Assembly (NCBI RefSeq): GCF_003991565.1 | Contig: NZ_CP032819.1 | Span: 186,001 to 250,000 of the forward strand | DNA length: 64,000 nucleotides | From: Butyricimonas faecalis | Lineage (GTDB): Bacteria > Bacteroidota > Bacteroidia > Bacteroidales > Marinifilaceae | Direction of reading: 5' to 3' | Made by a program: the position numbers and the translations under genes | In this document: one piece after another, positions 18,862-28,267 of the stretch | How the letters are laid out: each line of letters begins with the position of its first letter | Numbering within the stretch: position 1 is the stretch's first letter | Notes under the pieces: model-generated | Seen by the model: the letters and a program-made list of their open reading frames with translations, nothing else | Told to the model about the DNA's origin: nothing | Database searches by the model: none

Positions 18862-20544
18862 ATGGGTATGGCAGACGAGAAGAAAATTATTTTTTCCATG
18901 ATGGGTGTGAGTAAAACAATACCACCTCAAAGAAAAATTATAAAGGATATTTATCTCTCCTTTTTTTACGGGGCGAAAATCGGGGTGATCGGTTTGAATG
19001 GTTCTGGAAAATCGACATTATTGAAAATTATTGCCGGATTGGATCCGAATTACGAGGGTAAAGTAATCTGGTCAAAGGAGCATTCTATCGGCTATTTGCC
19101 TCAGGAACCTCAATTAGATGATTCCAAGACCGTGAAAGAGGTCGTGCAGGAGGGTGTCCAGAAGGTGATGGACTTGTTGAAAGAGTACGAGGAGGTGAAC
19201 ATGAAGTTTGCTGAACCGATGAGTGATGAGGAGATGGATAAGTTGATGACTCGTCAGGGGGAGTTGACGGAATTAATTGAGCATCATGGTGGGTGGGAGA
19301 TTGACCAGAAGTTGGAGAGGGCAATGGATGCCTTGCGTTGTCCGGAACCGGATGCGGAAGTGAAGTTCCTTTCCGGGGGAGAACGCCGTCGGGTCGCCTT
19401 GTGTCGTTTGTTGTTGCAGGAACCGGATATTTTGTTATTGGATGAACCGACGAACCATTTGGATGCCGAGTCTGTGGAATGGTTGGAACAACATTTGCAT
19501 CAATATCCCGGTACGGTGATTTGCGTGACACATGATCGTTACTTTCTGGATAATGTGGCTGGCTGGATATTGGAATTAGACCGGGGAGAGGGAATTCCAT
19601 GGGAAGGAAATTATTCTTCTTGGTTGGAACAGAAAGCCAAGCGTTTGGAACAGGAGGAAAAACAGGCAAGTAAGCGCCGGAAAACACTGGAACGGGAATT
19701 GGAATGGGTGCGTATGGCCCCTAAGGCTCGTCAAGCAAAAAGTAAAGCTCGTTTGAAGGCTTATGATCAGATGATGGATGAGGATGTGAAGGAGAAAGAA
19801 GAAAAACTTGAAATATTTATTCCAAACGGTCCTCGTTTGGGCAACAAGGTGATTGAAGCCGAGCATGTAGCGAAGGCCTTTGGGGATAAGGTGTTGTTCG
19901 ATGATCTTGAATTTAAATTGCCGCCGGCCGGAATAGTTGGGGTAATTGGCCCAAATGGGGCGGGAAAGACTACTTTGTTCCGTTTGATTATGGGCATGGA
20001 GCAACCGGATAAAGGAACATTTGAAGTTGGTTCAACCGTGAAGATTGCGTATGTAGATCAACAGCATAAAGCAATAGATCCGGAGAAGACGGTTTATCAG
20101 GTAATTTCGGGAGGAAGTGATTTGATAAATTTGGGAGGACGAGAAGTGAATGCCCGGGCTTATGTTTCCAAATTTAATTTTTCCGGGACAGATCAGGAAA
20201 AAAAATGCGGGGTATTGTCTGGTGGAGAGCGTAATCGCCTGCATTTGGCTTTAGCATTAAAAGAAGATGCTAACGTGCTGCTACTGGACGAGCCTACGAA
20301 TGATATTGACGTGAACACGTTACGTGCTTTGGAGGAGGGATTGGAAAACTTTGCGGGATGTGCCGTGGTCGTGTCGCATGATCGTTGGTTTCTGGATCGT
20401 ATCGCAACCCATATCTTGGCTTTCGAGGGTGATTCTAAAGTGGTATATTTTGAGGGGAGTTACTCTGAATATGAGGAAAGTAAGAGAAAACGTTTGGGAG
20501 ATGTTACCCCGAAACGCATACGTTATAAAAAATTAATCGGTTAA
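18862..20544 (+). CDS. ettA: Energy-dependent translational throttle protein EttA (ABC-F)
   Basis: A 560-residue soluble tandem ABC ATPase. The first cassette has GLNGSGKST, LSGGERRRV and LLLDEPTNHLD. The second has GPNGAGKTT, LSGGERNRL and LLLDEPTNDID. The linker between them is the charged, helical P-site tRNA interaction motif region (about 240-315). EttA binds the ribosomal E site and gates the first elongation step according to ADP/ATP ratio. The close match in length and arm pattern separates it from antibiotic-resistance ABC-F proteins. A TATCTTTG box lies at 18794-18801. A start at 18868 is also possible. Confidence 0.94.
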   Translation: MGMADEKKIIFSMMGVSKTIPPQRKIIKDIYLSFFYGAKIGVIGLNGSGKSTLLKIIAGLDPNYEGKVIWSKEHSIGYLPQEPQLDDSKTVKEVVQEGVQKVMDLLKEYEEVNMKFAEPMSDEEMDKLMTRQGELTELIEHHGGWEIDQKLERAMDALRCPEPDAEVKFLSGGERRRVALCRLLLQEPDILLLDEPTNHLDAESVEWLEQHLHQYPGTVICVTHDRYFLDNVAGWILELDRGEGIPWEGNYSSWLEQKAKRLEQEEKQASKRRKTLERELEWVRMAPKARQAKSKARLKAYDQMMDEDVKEKEEKLEIFIPNGPRLGNKVIEAEHVAKAFGDKVLFDDLEFKLPPAGIVGVIGPNGAGKTTLFRLIMGMEQPDKGTFEVGSTVKIAYVDQQHKAIDPEKTVYQVISGGSDLINLGGREVNARAYVSKFNFSGTDQEKKCGVLSGGERNRLHLALALKEDANVLLLDEPTNDIDVNTLRALEEGLENFAGCAVVVSHDRWFLDRIATHILAFEGDSKVVYFEGSYSEYEESKRKRLGDVTPKRIRYKKLIG

Positions 20545-20555
20545 GATTATAGAGC

Positions 20556-21362
20556 GTGCCTAAGAAAAAAGAAAAAAAGATTATAGATACTGGTTTCGTA
20601 CCGGGTATCTATAATTATTGCGACAGATGGTGTGAACGTTGTCCATTGCAGCTTCGTTGCATGAGTTTCATGATGGGGAAGAAATTGAAGGAACGGACGA
20701 AAGTAAACTTGGGTGAGGAGATGCCGGATGATGACGAGTCGGCGTTGGCTCGTCTGAAAAATATTTTTGATTCTACTTTTGACGTGTTGCGAGAGTTGGC
20801 GGAAGAAAGAGGAATGGCGATAGAAGATATTTATTCCTCGGAGAAGGTGGATCGGGGATTCTGGGGAGAGGATTACGAGGATTTGGAAGATGAGGATGAA
20901 GAGGCGGGTAGGCAGATAGAACGGGAAGATCTTGTGAAATGTGATCGGATCTATAAGACATTGGCAGAGAAGTGTCAGGAAAGTATTTATCAATGGTTTG
21001 ATGAGGCCAATATAAAAGAGGGTGATGCACCCAGAACGAAAGAAGTCAAGGATGCATTGTTAGAGGTAAATTGGTATTTGGATTTAATCCACGCTAAGAT
21101 TAGAAGAGCATTGTACGGGTATTATATCTATTCGGATAAAATTAATGCCACACAGGAAGAGGATGATTATAATGGATCGGCAAAGGTTGCATTATTGGCT
21201 GTCGAGATTTCTCAAAATGCGTGGATGGTTTTGAGAACGTGTTTGTCAAACTTTGAAACGAGTATATCTCATTTGATCGTGGTTTTGGAACAGTTGGGAT
21301 TGGAGATTGATCACTTTTTCCCGAAAGCCCGTTATTTTAAGCGACCCGGTTTTGATTGTTAA
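20556..21362 (+). CDS. Conserved hypothetical protein with N-terminal Cys cluster
   Basis: A 268-residue protein with a GTG start 11 nt after the ettA stop, so probably co-transcribed with it. The N-terminal 25-45 region carries four closely spaced cysteines (CDRWCERCPLQLRC), a pattern suited to a Zn or Fe-S site. The rest is helical, rich in acidic residues near 100-135, and has no membrane segment. I do not recognise the family. The cluster suggests metal binding, which is inference. Confidence 0.78.
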   Translation: MPKKKEKKIIDTGFVPGIYNYCDRWCERCPLQLRCMSFMMGKKLKERTKVNLGEEMPDDDESALARLKNIFDSTFDVLRELAEERGMAIEDIYSSEKVDRGFWGEDYEDLEDEDEEAGRQIEREDLVKCDRIYKTLAEKCQESIYQWFDEANIKEGDAPRTKEVKDALLEVNWYLDLIHAKIRRALYGYYIYSDKINATQEEDDYNGSAKVALLAVEISQNAWMVLRTCLSNFETSISHLIVVLEQLGLEIDHFFPKARYFKRPGFDC

Positions 21363-21440
21363 TAAATTGACGAGGGGCGTTGATGTTTAAATACCGTTTT
21401 GTCTGATGATTATGCCGGAGATATTGATGGAAAATATATA

Positions 21441-21488
21441 GGAGGAGCGTGGTAATTCTTTTAGAATAGTTTTACGCTCCTCCATTTC
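21441..21488. terminator. Bidirectional terminator between convergent genes
   Basis: GGAGGAGCGT (21441-21450) and ACGCTCCTCC (21474-21483) form a perfect 10-bp stem with an A/T loop that can pair further (AATTCT/AGAAT). It is flanked by A/T runs and sits between the Cys-cluster protein and the AsmA-like gene. Confidence 0.82.
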
Positions 21489-21490
21489 TT

Positions 21491-23995
21491 TTATTTGAAT
21501 AGTTTATCCAATCCTTTCAAAAGGTTGTTTTTTAATTCTTTACCAGCTTCTTTTTCTATTTTTTTCAATGCTTTGGACAGATCGGGAGTAATTGTCGGTT
21601 TATCCAATGTACCACCAAGTTTGACATCAACGTCCAGGGATTGAATGTTATTGGCTCCGGGGATGGACTTCAGTACGTTGTCAATGTCTTTTCCGAAATA
21701 TTTGCGGGCAATGTTCATAGACATCGTGTAATCCATTTTGCCATCAGCGGTTTGATTACCAGAGAATGTGGTTGGATTACCCGCGATATTAGTAGTAAAT
21801 GGATCCACGATAATATTTCCTTGCTCTATCTTGAAATCTATTTTCAAGTTGGAAATGCTTAAACGGCTTAACTCGTCATTTTTCAGCAGGCTGGCTAGTT
21901 GGGTCATAGCTGGATTATCATTCAGAACAAATCCCTTGGTTGAGAGGCTACCTCCACCATTGACCGTCGTCATGATCGGGCTCATTTCCTTGTCTAATTC
22001 CGAACTGAATTTCATGGCAGCGGATATTTTACCATTACAGTTCATGGCGATCGGTAGGCTTTGCTTGATGAAAGAGAAGGCGTTGTATGCCGAGTGAATA
22101 TCCATGTCGGTAACCCGCAAATTCAAGTCCACGGAGGGTTTGTCCGGGTTTGCCGTGTTGTAGGCCCCGTTCATGATCAGGTTGCCGTTCAGCATGTCCA
22201 TGCTTAGGTTTTTTAGCGTGGCAATACCACCGGATGTTTCGATATTTCCCTTGATGGAGTTTATCACGAGACTGTCAAACAAGATTTCTTTGATATTCGT
22301 ACCAAAGGCCAGTTCGATATTTTTGGGAATAGCCAATACGCTTGAAGTTTCTTCTGCCGGGGCAGAACTTTGTGTTGTTGTAGCCTGCGTCGTGTCGGAC
22401 TCTGAAGTCGTCATGGTTGCCATGAATTCATTCAAATCTATTTTGTTTGAATTCAAAGTGAAGTTGCCTTTTAAAGTCTGATCTTTGAACATGTACGGTA
22501 GGTAGTTGGCAAGATAACCGGCCAAGGCGAAGTCTGAAGAGTTGATTTTTACTTTCAGGTCTTTCAAATTCAACCGGGCAGGGGTGATGGTTACCTCTCC
22601 GGATGGAACGGAAATTCCGGCAGGATAGTCTGCATTCTTGAATAACACGTTTTGTAAGGCGATCTTACCGTTTGCCGTGAATTTTTCATATTGTTCTTTC
22701 TCGATATATTGATATTTTCCATCAAAAGAGAGATCCGTTGTTAAAATTCCATTTAAAGTGATATCTTTTAATGGTAAAGCTTTTTTTAAACTCTCGAAAT
22801 TGATAATGCCTTTCATTCCCCCTTTTAATGTCGGGTCGTCCGGGTTTACTACAAGCAGGTTCATGTTGAACGGGTTGTTGGCAACCGTGAAAGTCAGAGT
22901 GCTTAAATCAGCCCTGGTTTGCGCAATGGGTCCACCGGGGTTGGTGACAGCCAGTTTTAGATTGATTTTTTCAACCGATTCTGGAAGGTCCGGGTACTTC
23001 AGATTCGCGTTTAAAATGTTGAAACGCAAGTCAAAAGTGGGAAGGTGGTTCTCGTAATATTCCCCTTTTGCAGATAGGCTAAGTTGGAATTCTCCGGAAG
23101 TTTTGACACCCTCGATTTCTTTCTGGAAGTCTTTGGGAATTAACGCTAACAGGCTTTCGAATTTCGTGTCGGGTGCATTTAGATTCAAGTCCATCGTGTA
23201 TTTATCGTCATCAATATCGATATTTCCGGTTAAATCTAATTTCAAGTCATTCAATGACATATCGTTTTTCTTGATGTCGAATTGGAGTTCTTTCAAGTTG
23301 GCAGCGATTTCAGCCTGCCAGTTGAAATCGGTGTTGTTAACCCATACGCTCTTTCCTTGACGTAAATATATGTTTTTCAGTTCCAATAACACGTTTAGTA
23401 TGGTGTTCGTTTCGGAAAAATTTCCTTGCAATGCCATGTTTACGGCATCAATCCGGGCAAACATCTGTGCTTGCTCGTCTTGGTAATTTAACATCAAGTT
23501 ACGTACTTCGATGTTGTTGAAAGCGATGGCGGTTTCCGATCCGGACTCTTCTGTGGTTTCCGTGGGTGTTTCTTCTGTTTTCACCTCTGTCGTGTCGGAG
23601 GGAACCATGATGTCCCAGTTGGCTTTTCCATCGACATTGACTTTAGGCATAAAATTACAATCTTTTAATAAAATATTATTGATTATGATCTCTTTACCGG
23701 AAATTAAGGAACGTAAATTTACGGATGCTTCGAAAAGAGGAATATTGATTAAAGTGTCCCGAGTGTCCGTTTCTTGCTTGGAAATGACCACGTTTTCTAG
23801 TGAAACGCTTAAGTTCGGGAAGTTCTTGAACATGCTTAGATGCACGTCCTCGATAGCCAGTTCGGCCTGGATGTATTTTGAGGACTTCTCCTCGATTAAT
23901 CGTAGTATGTCACTTTTGAAAAAGGTGGGTATAACCATCAGAGTGACAATAATTAGCACGATAATAATTGCTAGTGTTACAAATACTTTTTTCAT
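21491..23995 (-). CDS. AsmA family protein (envelope lipid homeostasis, bridge-like)
   Basis: An 834-residue protein anchored by one N-terminal membrane helix (VTLAIIIVLIIVTLMVIPTF), followed by the AsmA-type start of the periplasmic part (IEEKSSKYIQAELAIEDVHL). The C-terminal AsmA-like region includes GNLIMNGAYNTANP and GGGSLSTKGFVL. The extended beta-rich periplasmic part fits the AsmA/TamB superfamily, whose members are linked to lipid transport between membranes and outer-membrane assembly. A Thr/Glu/Ser-rich insertion (about 130-150) and another (about 545-560) look like flexible loops. It stands alone, with an inverted repeat 35 nt upstream. Confidence 0.88.
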   Translation of the reverse strand: MKKVFVTLAIIIVLIIVTLMVIPTFFKSDILRLIEEKSSKYIQAELAIEDVHLSMFKNFPNLSVSLENVVISKQETDTRDTLINIPLFEASVNLRSLISGKEIIINNILLKDCNFMPKVNVDGKANWDIMVPSDTTEVKTEETPTETTEESGSETAIAFNNIEVRNLMLNYQDEQAQMFARIDAVNMALQGNFSETNTILNVLLELKNIYLRQGKSVWVNNTDFNWQAEIAANLKELQFDIKKNDMSLNDLKLDLTGNIDIDDDKYTMDLNLNAPDTKFESLLALIPKDFQKEIEGVKTSGEFQLSLSAKGEYYENHLPTFDLRFNILNANLKYPDLPESVEKINLKLAVTNPGGPIAQTRADLSTLTFTVANNPFNMNLLVVNPDDPTLKGGMKGIINFESLKKALPLKDITLNGILTTDLSFDGKYQYIEKEQYEKFTANGKIALQNVLFKNADYPAGISVPSGEVTITPARLNLKDLKVKINSSDFALAGYLANYLPYMFKDQTLKGNFTLNSNKIDLNEFMATMTTSESDTTQATTTQSSAPAEETSSVLAIPKNIELAFGTNIKEILFDSLVINSIKGNIETSGGIATLKNLSMDMLNGNLIMNGAYNTANPDKPSVDLNLRVTDMDIHSAYNAFSFIKQSLPIAMNCNGKISAAMKFSSELDKEMSPIMTTVNGGGSLSTKGFVLNDNPAMTQLASLLKNDELSRLSISNLKIDFKIEQGNIIVDPFTTNIAGNPTTFSGNQTADGKMDYTMSMNIARKYFGKDIDNVLKSIPGANNIQSLDVDVKLGGTLDKPTITPDLSKALKKIEKEAGKELKNNLLKGLDKLFK

Positions 23996-24029
23996 ACGCT
24001 ATAAGTTATGTGTGTTGTTTGCATCGTAA

Positions 24030-24066
24030 ATGATAGTGTCGTAAATCATTTACGACAGACTATCAT
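24030..24066. promoter_or_regulatory. Long imperfect palindrome upstream of the AsmA-like gene
   Basis: ATGATAGT plus GTCGTAAAT (24030-24046) is mirrored by ATTTACGAC, AG, ACTATCAT (24048-24066). This gives 17 matched pairs with a 2-nt bulge round a single central base. It starts 35 nt upstream of the AsmA-like start codon, so it could be an operator or a 5' mRNA hairpin. Confidence 0.5.
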
Positions 24067-24384
24067 GTATTGTTCTATACAAAGTTATACAAAATTAAGC
24101 ATGAAGAATCTAAAACAGAATAGAAATGGATGAAAAAAGTGTTTTTGGGAATAATTTAATGGTGTAAAGATATTATGTTATAATGTTTCCGTGTTCGACA
24201 ATTTGATATTGAAGGAAAAATGGTTCGTTTATTGCTTGAAATATAGTTTCGTGTGCCGCTTCAGAGAATCTTGAGTATAGATTAGTAAAATAAAGAAGGA
24301 AACATCACAGATGTCGAAATAATGTATCCAATAAATTTTGGGGCCTAGATGTAGTAGAAGCACGGATATGAGTGAATAAATATA
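24067..24384. other. Non-coding A/T-rich spacer
   Basis: I see no supported gene or repeat here. It separates the AsmA-like promoter region from the 3' end of the nutrient-uptake operon. Confidence 0.5.
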
Positions 24385-24422
24385 AAAAATAGCTGACTAT
24401 TTTGGATTATAGCCAGCTTTTT
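24385..24422 (-). terminator. Terminator of the first SusC/D operon
   Basis: AGCTGACTA (24391-24399) pairs with TAGCCAGCT (24410-24418) with one G-T wobble. On the minus strand it is followed by a T run. It lies 20 nt after the stop of the PKD-like gene. Confidence 0.78.
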
Positions 24423-24441
24423 CACTATGTGTATATTTAAA

Positions 24442-26061
24442 TTAATTATATTGCATCATGGCTGATGTGTGTTTGTAGATAATATCAACAACTTCGCCAT
24501 ATCCTTCAAACTCTTTGTATATAGTCGGGTTGCCCTCTGATATAATGGAATTTCTGGAAGCATCAACAAAATGAACTTTTCCGTTTGTGGTTCCGATAGC
24601 AATTCCTGTATAACCGAACATCGTGTATCCTTCATTGAAACTTAAAGCCGTGATTGTAGCTTTTGCATTGAAAAATACGGTTGTTTTGTTTGTATTCACT
24701 TGATAACAATATAGTATGTCGTTATTTATACCGCCAGTGAAGAACAGATAATCACCGGAGCGATGACATAAGAACTTTGTTTTAGCAGTGATCTGATCTC
24801 CTTGAGGTAATTCTTTTAATATATCACTAACGGGGTTAATTTGTAATTTCCCAATAGATGAAGATGGCATGTAGCAAGATTGTATCCAGTGTTTTCCGTT
24901 TGCATCTTTTAAGATGAAGTAAAAATAGGCATCGTTCCAACTGGTCATCAGGTCGTCTTTATAAGGACAAGCGTATACCAGATTGTAATCCCCCAGATTG
25001 TCCAGCGGTACATAGTTTGCCGGCCATTCTCCTGCACTTGAGGATACGACAGCCATTCCTGCACGGTTGTTTCCTGCCATGGAAACTAGAATAAAACGTT
25101 TGTGTTCCGGTGTAGCGTCATACGCTAAAATCGTGTTTGTCATCGAGGAGTTTGCCGGTTGTGCCAATAGTGTGATATTACCACCACTGACACCGTTATC
25201 CACGTCAATATTCATAGGTATATTACTATAAGCATTGGATTGAAATGCATCCGAAATGGTAATCATGCGATTGTATAGACTTCCGTCACTGTTTAACAAC
25301 AGGTTTATTCTCTCGTTGTAGCAAACATCCAACGGGTCGAATATTGTGGGAAGTTCTTCATTTACAAATTCATGTTTCGTTAAAATAACTTTTTTTAGAG
25401 TTACCCCATCCAATTCTAAGGAGCCTTGTCCACCGCGTTGAATAACGAGAATTTGATCGTTTGCACTGATACCTGAAGAAAAATGTTGAATTAATCTCAC
25501 GGGATTGCTTCCCATGTCTTCTCCCTCGTGGAATTGTTTGTATAATTCTTTTTCATTCCAATATTTAAATCCATCTGGTGTTTCACCGTTACCAGGTACT
25601 TTTATGAATCCAAGACGGGAAGTCCCGCTACTTTCTTTATAAAGTACCATGAATCCTGTCTTGTAACGAGTTTCCACGCGGAGAATAAATATTCCACTGT
25701 TCTTATAGGAAATATTTGTTCTCTCGTCTGTCAAATATAATGACACGTAGAAGTCTTTGATTTCTGGGAAAATATATTTCAACACCTTATCATGTGAAAT
25801 TGTGTCCTTGTCAACGATCCACGTGTAAGTGAAATAGACTTCATCTTCTGGATTTTTCCAAGTAATTTTGGGTTCGAGAACGAATTCTGTTCCTTCGATA
25901 CAGGATGAGCCAAAGTTTGAGCTTCCCGGTAATTCTATTGTCACTAAATCTTGAGGCAAATAATTGTAATTCCCGTCGTCGTTCACACATGCATCTAATC
26001 CGCAGATGAACCATGCCCCAAATAATATCATTAATTTTCTCATAATATTCTTTCTTTTCAT
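24442..26061 (-). CDS. PKD-like family surface lipoprotein
   Basis: A 539-residue lipoprotein with signal and lipobox ending at Cys25 (ICGLDAC), followed by Val-Asn-Asp-Asp. The N-terminal half of the mature protein carries a PKD-like beta-sandwich (FVLEPKITWKNPEDEVYFTY). The C-terminal half looks like a beta-propeller-type repeat domain. This family is common at the end of SusCD operons in Butyricimonas and Odoribacter relatives and is presumed to bind substrate at the cell surface. It starts 7 nt after DUF4843. A start at the second Met (26043) is equally possible. It is the last gene of the operon. Confidence 0.86.
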   Translation of the reverse strand: MKRKNIMRKLMILFGAWFICGLDACVNDDGNYNYLPQDLVTIELPGSSNFGSSCIEGTEFVLEPKITWKNPEDEVYFTYTWIVDKDTISHDKVLKYIFPEIKDFYVSLYLTDERTNISYKNSGIFILRVETRYKTGFMVLYKESSGTSRLGFIKVPGNGETPDGFKYWNEKELYKQFHEGEDMGSNPVRLIQHFSSGISANDQILVIQRGGQGSLELDGVTLKKVILTKHEFVNEELPTIFDPLDVCYNERINLLLNSDGSLYNRMITISDAFQSNAYSNIPMNIDVDNGVSGGNITLLAQPANSSMTNTILAYDATPEHKRFILVSMAGNNRAGMAVVSSSAGEWPANYVPLDNLGDYNLVYACPYKDDLMTSWNDAYFYFILKDANGKHWIQSCYMPSSSIGKLQINPVSDILKELPQGDQITAKTKFLCHRSGDYLFFTGGINNDILYCYQVNTNKTTVFFNAKATITALSFNEGYTMFGYTGIAIGTTNGKVHFVDASRNSIISEGNPTIYKEFEGYGEVVDIIYKHTSAMMQYN

Positions 26062-26068
26062 GTGATGG

Positions 26069-26767
26069 TTAATAACCTAATACAGGGATATCCGTGGACA
26101 TATCGTCTAATCCCAATTCTTCGTCCGGATAAGGTGTTCCTGCATAACGTAACCGTAATAATTCCCGTTTGAATTGTAAAGCAAGGGCTCTACGCTCGTC
26201 ATAGTTTTTGTTTTCCCAGTTACCGGTACCTGTAACATCAATTAATTTTTGGAATTTAGGTATGGAATATTTTCCCAAGAAAACATCTTCTACGTCATTA
26301 TCCCACCATGCTGGACGGGATATCTCCGTGCTGAACCATATAATTTGTCGGGAATACAGGCTCTGCCCGCTAAGTATTTCCGTACCGTCAGCGATATCGA
26401 CAACTAGCCGTACTTTTTGATTCAAGCCTTCCCGTTTTAACGTGATGTAAAGCGTGTCCATTGTTTGACCGGCTTTAAACAAAGCTTTGTCCGGTAGTGC
26501 AAATTGAGAGGATGATGCTGTTGTGTATTGACTGTTTGCTTTTAATACTATTTCTTTTGCCTCGGTTAAGGGCATACCCACAAGTTTTACGGGCAACGGT
26601 ATTTCTATTTGTTGTACCGAACCGTAGAAGAAGAACGATATCTCCATTGAATCTGTGTAATCATTCACGAATTGCACGTAATGCTGTGAGTCATATAAAG
26701 GGATGTTTTCTTTGCTGCAAGCGTTCAATAACCCTGCTAATAAACCGAATAGTAATATTCTTTTCAT
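26069..26767 (-). CDS. DUF4843 domain lipoprotein
   Basis: A 232-residue lipoprotein with lipobox Cys17 (LLAGLLNACSKEN). The DUF4843 part is recognised by its early IPLYDSQHYVQF segment, a central block ending in VRLVVDIADG, and the C-terminal KYSIPKFQKLIDVTG. DUF4843 proteins are found almost only beside SusD genes in Bacteroidota and are thought to be surface accessory proteins. No enzymatic motif is seen. It lies 19 nt downstream of susD. Confidence 0.85.
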   Translation of the reverse strand: MKRILLFGLLAGLLNACSKENIPLYDSQHYVQFVNDYTDSMEISFFFYGSVQQIEIPLPVKLVGMPLTEAKEIVLKANSQYTTASSSQFALPDKALFKAGQTMDTLYITLKREGLNQKVRLVVDIADGTEILSGQSLYSRQIIWFSTEISRPAWWDNDVEDVFLGKYSIPKFQKLIDVTGTGNWENKNYDERRALALQFKRELLRLRYAGTPYPDEELGLDDMSTDIPVLGY

Positions 26768-26786
26768 AGTTGTTCTCCTTTATTGT

Positions 26787-28256
26787 TTAGAATACATCTT
26801 CTTTCTCCGGGATGGGAAGTATAAATTTATTTCCCACGTTTACGGTTTCTCCACCATTTTCGATGGATATGTTCAGGCGTTTGTAAAAGAAAAATAGTTG
26901 ACCTTCCGTTAAATATTCCTTTTTCATTTCCAGCGTTAATTCCTTTTGGTAACGATTCATGTCAACTGTCCGGTTGTCGGCTTTGTATGCGTCCCTGACT
27001 TTTTGTAAGTATAGTTGGGCGTTCGTTGCGTCGCTGGTATTATAGCGACATTCGCTGATGATATAATACATTTCAGATAGACGCAATACCGGAATCAGGT
27101 TAAAATTCGGAGTGACATCAGGAACTTCCGTGTCGAAAGATTGCCACTTTAGTAAGTTGTATAATCCTGTTTCATAATTATATTCACCCAGATTCTTTCT
27201 CGAATCGTCCCCGTCTTCCGTGAAGAAGTCCGTCCATGCCTTTAGTGCAAAACGTGTGTTGTTTGTGGTTTTAAATTCGTCGTATAAGTCCGTTAATTTG
27301 TCATCATACAGGGCAAACATAATTTCCGATTTGTACTTGGTATGCAATCCTTTACCTGAAGTTAATTCACTTGTTGTGGCAAAACGTAACGCATCTTCAC
27401 CACCTTCTGATGCTACAAAATGTTCCAGAACGAAACGAGCTTCTTTTTCAGCATTAGTTTCATCTCCGGCATACATGTATACCCGGGCGAGCAAACCGTG
27501 AATAGCCATGTAATTTAGTCGGATACCACGTGAATGGAAAAAGCGACCTAAATTTATATTTTGCGGGGTGTATCTCCATGTTGCAGAATACAAACCAGTT
27601 TCTGTTACATGAGTAGAATCAAAATAGGCTACCAGATCTTTAGCTTTCAACAGATCACCGATCACGAGTTGCAAGAAATCGGATGTTTTTTGTTTCGGTT
27701 CATATTTTGACGGGTAAGTCGTAAAATAAGGTAAGTACGTACCAGTTGCATTCACTTTTGGGGACGGGGCGAACAAACGTAATAAATCGAAGTGAATGAA
27801 TGCGCGCAAGGCAAGGGCTTCTCCCTCGATTAAGTCTTTTTCTGCTTTTCCCAACGGGAAGAATGTTCCGTCTTTTTTTTGAATCTCTTCAATTAATTTG
27901 TTACAGTTTGCAATGGCATTATACATCTGTATCCATAGATTGTCGATCATTTTTTTGGTATCTGCCAGATCGTAGTTGTAAGTTGCGACTTCCGGGTAAG
28001 CTTTATTCAGCCTATCGGCATCGTAATCCTGTGCGAGTACGCTTATCAATCCCCACGAGAGTTCCCGCCCGTATAGACTTTGTTGAGAAAGTTCCCGGTA
28101 TATTCCGTTCAATGCATTACGAAAGCCAGAATAGTCATCAAATAATTTTTCGTCCGTTACTTGATTTTTAGGAGAAACATCTAACCAGTTTCCACAACCA
28201 TTCAAGGTAAATAAAGTGATGGTTGCCAGAATGATATAGTATTTTATTTTATTCAT
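26787..28256 (-). CDS. RagB/SusD family nutrient uptake outer membrane lipoprotein
   Basis: A 489-residue SusD-like protein. The lipoprotein signal ends at Cys21 (FTLNGCGNWLDVSPKNQV), the classic SusD start. TPR-like helical segments are seen in ALALRAFIHFDLLRLFAPSP and IHGLLARVYMYAGDETNAEK. The C-terminal SusD domain contains LRLSEMYYIISECRYNTSD. SusD proteins act as lids that capture ligand over the SusC transporter. It starts 11 nt after the susC stop, so it forms a pair with it. The ligand cannot be read from sequence. No glycosidase, sulfatase or protease gene is in the operon. Confidence 0.95.
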   Translation of the reverse strand: MNKIKYYIILATITLFTLNGCGNWLDVSPKNQVTDEKLFDDYSGFRNALNGIYRELSQQSLYGRELSWGLISVLAQDYDADRLNKAYPEVATYNYDLADTKKMIDNLWIQMYNAIANCNKLIEEIQKKDGTFFPLGKAEKDLIEGEALALRAFIHFDLLRLFAPSPKVNATGTYLPYFTTYPSKYEPKQKTSDFLQLVIGDLLKAKDLVAYFDSTHVTETGLYSATWRYTPQNINLGRFFHSRGIRLNYMAIHGLLARVYMYAGDETNAEKEARFVLEHFVASEGGEDALRFATTSELTSGKGLHTKYKSEIMFALYDDKLTDLYDEFKTTNNTRFALKAWTDFFTEDGDDSRKNLGEYNYETGLYNLLKWQSFDTEVPDVTPNFNLIPVLRLSEMYYIISECRYNTSDATNAQLYLQKVRDAYKADNRTVDMNRYQKELTLEMKKEYLTEGQLFFFYKRLNISIENGGETVNVGNKFILPIPEKEDVF

Positions 28257-28267
28257 AGCATTATGAT

